A stretch of 6,624 nucleotides of DNA from JAAYAY01 sp964429355. GTDB taxonomy: Bacteria > Planctomycetota > Planctomycetia > Pirellulales > Thermoguttaceae. This document shows positions 5,493-6,624 of the stretch, one piece after another. Each line of letters begins with the position of its first letter. Positions within the stretch are counted from its first letter, which is position 1. The notes beneath the pieces are model-generated. The model saw only the letters and a program-made list of their open reading frames with translations, was not told the DNA's origin and made no database searches. The DNA lies in contig CAYSCH010000473.1 in NCBI GenBank assembly GCA_964429355.1, positions 1-6,624 of the forward strand, in the 5' to 3' direction. Made by a program: the position numbers and the translations under genes.

Positions 5493-5563
5493 AGAGCGGC
5501 CGGAAGAAATGAACGGCGTCTCCTGGAAGACTGGGCGTTTTCGTCATTTCTACCGGCCACTCT
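5493..5563. terminator. Large hairpin, 20-bp arms, possible transcription end of the carbamoyltransferase gene
   Basis: The left arm 5493-5512 (AGAGCGGCCGGAAGAAATGA) pairs with 5544-5563 at 18 of 20 positions around a 31-base loop. On the plus RNA the two exceptions are C-A and A-A; on the minus RNA the first becomes a G-U pair, so the fold is slightly better in the minus transcript. It lies about 127 bases after the carbamoyltransferase stop. No T run follows, so intrinsic termination is uncertain; it could also be an mRNA-end stabiliser or a small inverted-repeat element. Confidence 0.45.
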
Positions 5564-5592
5564 TAGCGGCTCTCAAATCCGCCGGCGCATAG

Positions 5593-5626
5593 GAAGGGCG
5601 TGATGAAGCCACTCACCACGCCCTTC
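5593..5626. terminator. Perfect 10-bp hairpin between convergent genes, likely terminator
   Basis: GAAGGGCGTG (5593-5602) and CACGCCCTTC (5617-5626) are exact reverse complements around a 14-base loop. On the plus strand GTTTC follows, a weak T tract. On the minus strand the hairpin is about 70 bases after the oxidoreductase stop (5695). The location in a convergent spacer supports a shared or minus-strand terminator. Confidence 0.6.
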
Positions 5627-5694
5627 GTTTCGGATTCTCTGGAACGTGCGCCGACGATCAGAACTCGCTGACAGGCACGTCTTCCGGCCGGATT

Positions 5695-6624
5695 TCAGAC
5701 GAGGCCGCCGTATTCGGTGGTCTTGAGGAGCCCGGGCATGGGAATCGGGTATTTGCCTTCGGCGTCGGCCGTGACCGGCGCGGGGGAGTCGTCGGTGAAC
5801 TTATCGACGTCGGGGGCGTACTCTTCGGGCGAGTTGAGCATGTCCTCCAGGGTGATTTCCTGGGCCGTATGGGCGGACTTTCTTCCCAGGGAGGTCACGA
5901 CGCTGGCCATCACGCCACGTTCCGCCTCGTTGTACGGTTTGTCGTTGCGGATGGCGTCGATCAGGTCGTTCCACTCGTTCTGATAGGGATTGCCTTCTTC
6001 CGCCGGGACTTCGGACTCCCAGGCCTTTTGACCCCGATCCGGCTTCTGTCCCTTGTAGATGCTGGAGGGGGGCCCGCAGTCGCCGCTCTTGGAAGCGATG
6101 GCGGAACCTTTGGTGCCGTGGAGGTAGCTGGAGTAGAAGTTGGCCGCGCCGATCATGTTGCGGCCTTCGACAAACAGGGTGGCGCCGTCGTCGAACGTGT
6201 ATTCGACGGCATAAGAGTCGAAGTTCTGATCGACGTAGAGGTTGCCGTCGGGGTTGTTGCGATAGTGACGGCCGCCGACTCCCTGGGCCTTGACGGGCCA
6301 GGCATTCTTCATCCAGCAGCAGTGGTCGATGATGTGGATGCAGAAGTCGCTGAAGGCTCCGCCGCCGGCCCAGAGGAAGCTGTGGAAGTTCCGGAGTTGC
6401 CACCTAAGTTCGGTCTCGGTGCCGGGCCATTTTTCGGAGAAGGCCGAGCCGAGGGGTCCGGACATGCGATAGGCCCGCATGTTGGTGATGTCTCCGATCT
6501 GGCCGTCCTGGACCCGGGCCTGCAACTGCTGGAGGTGCCGGCTATGGCGCGACATGAGGCCCACGCCGACCTTGAGGTTTTTGTCGACCGACGTCTTGGC
6601 CAATTCGATCATGCGGCGGGAGGT
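5695..6624 (-). CDS. Gfo/Idh/MocA family oxidoreductase, C-terminal part (start beyond right edge)
   Basis: Proteins of this family are NAD(P)-dependent sugar or inositol dehydrogenases and related hydrolases. The visible 309 residues hold the end of the nucleotide-binding region (TSRRMIELAK, then NLKVGVGLMSRHSRHL) and essentially the whole C-terminal alpha/beta domain. That domain includes the active-site segment FSDFCIHIIDHCCWMKNAWPV with the family His, and QNFDSYAVEYTFDDG and SSYLHGTKGSAI in the sheet. The C-terminal part reads like planctomycete members, which often work on unusual glycans. The tail ends EYGGLV at the TGA (5697-5695). The frame is open to the edge at 6624, so the Rossmann fold, the EKP-type motif and any Tat signal lie outside; the in-frame ATG at 6612 is internal. 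Substrate cannot be told. It is convergent with the carbamoyltransferase gene. Confidence 0.92.
   Translation of the reverse strand, partial: TSRRMIELAKTSVDKNLKVGVGLMSRHSRHLQQLQARVQDGQIGDITNMRAYRMSGPLGSAFSEKWPGTETELRWQLRNFHSFLWAGGGAFSDFCIHIIDHCCWMKNAWPVKAQGVGGRHYRNNPDGNLYVDQNFDSYAVEYTFDDGATLFVEGRNMIGAANFYSSYLHGTKGSAIASKSGDCGPPSSIYKGQKPDRGQKAWESEVPAEEGNPYQNEWNDLIDAIRNDKPYNEAERGVMASVVTSLGRKSAHTAQEITLEDMLNSPEEYAPDVDKFTDDSPAPVTADAEGKYPIPMPGLLKTTEYGGLV

Overview
The window looks like a piece of a GC-rich planctomycete chromosome (Planctomycetota, Pirellulales/Planctomycetales type). This rests on recognised protein styles, not on a database search. The Gfo/Idh/MocA oxidoreductase at the right edge has the long C-terminal region typical of the secreted or cytoplasmic paralogues expanded in that phylum. 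The sensor-less histidine kinase and two small hypothetical proteins also resemble planctomycete conserved families. Shine-Dalgarno use is patchy.

Layout, left to right. The left edge carries the start of a possible minus-strand zinc-ribbon protein (to about 155). A good sigma70-type promoter (233-262) precedes a small GTG-started beta-rich protein (377-655). Downstream (609-940) is a messy stretch. It holds what may be a decayed small gene, and it is bounded by a 26-bp near-perfect inverted repeat (682-707 and 914-939) whose right arm belongs to a 92-bp intergenic repeat. A 229-residue polytopic membrane protein follows (968-1657). Behind it is a cluster of repeat modules (1720-1892), including a second full copy of the 92-bp repeat, which runs almost to the stop codon of a convergent 86-residue minus-strand protein (1903-2163). 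That gene has its own TATAAT promoter (2211-2239).

A 287-bp divergent spacer leads to an orphan cytosolic histidine kinase (2451-3293). A 240-bp spacer with a candidate promoter (3328-3356) then precedes a complete NodU/CmcH-type O-carbamoyltransferase (3534-5366). The convergent spacer 5367-5694 contains two strong hairpins, one for each flanking gene. The window ends inside a minus-strand Gfo/Idh/MocA oxidoreductase (5695 to the edge) whose N-terminal Rossmann part lies outside.

The genes do not form one obvious pathway: orientations alternate, spacers are wide, and each main gene seems to be its own transcription unit. The carbamoyltransferase and the oxidoreductase would both fit glycan or secondary-metabolite tailoring, but they are convergent and not co-transcribed. 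I see no clear new multi-gene system. The most unusual content is the modular repeat family and the inverted-repeat-bounded unit around the membrane-protein gene.
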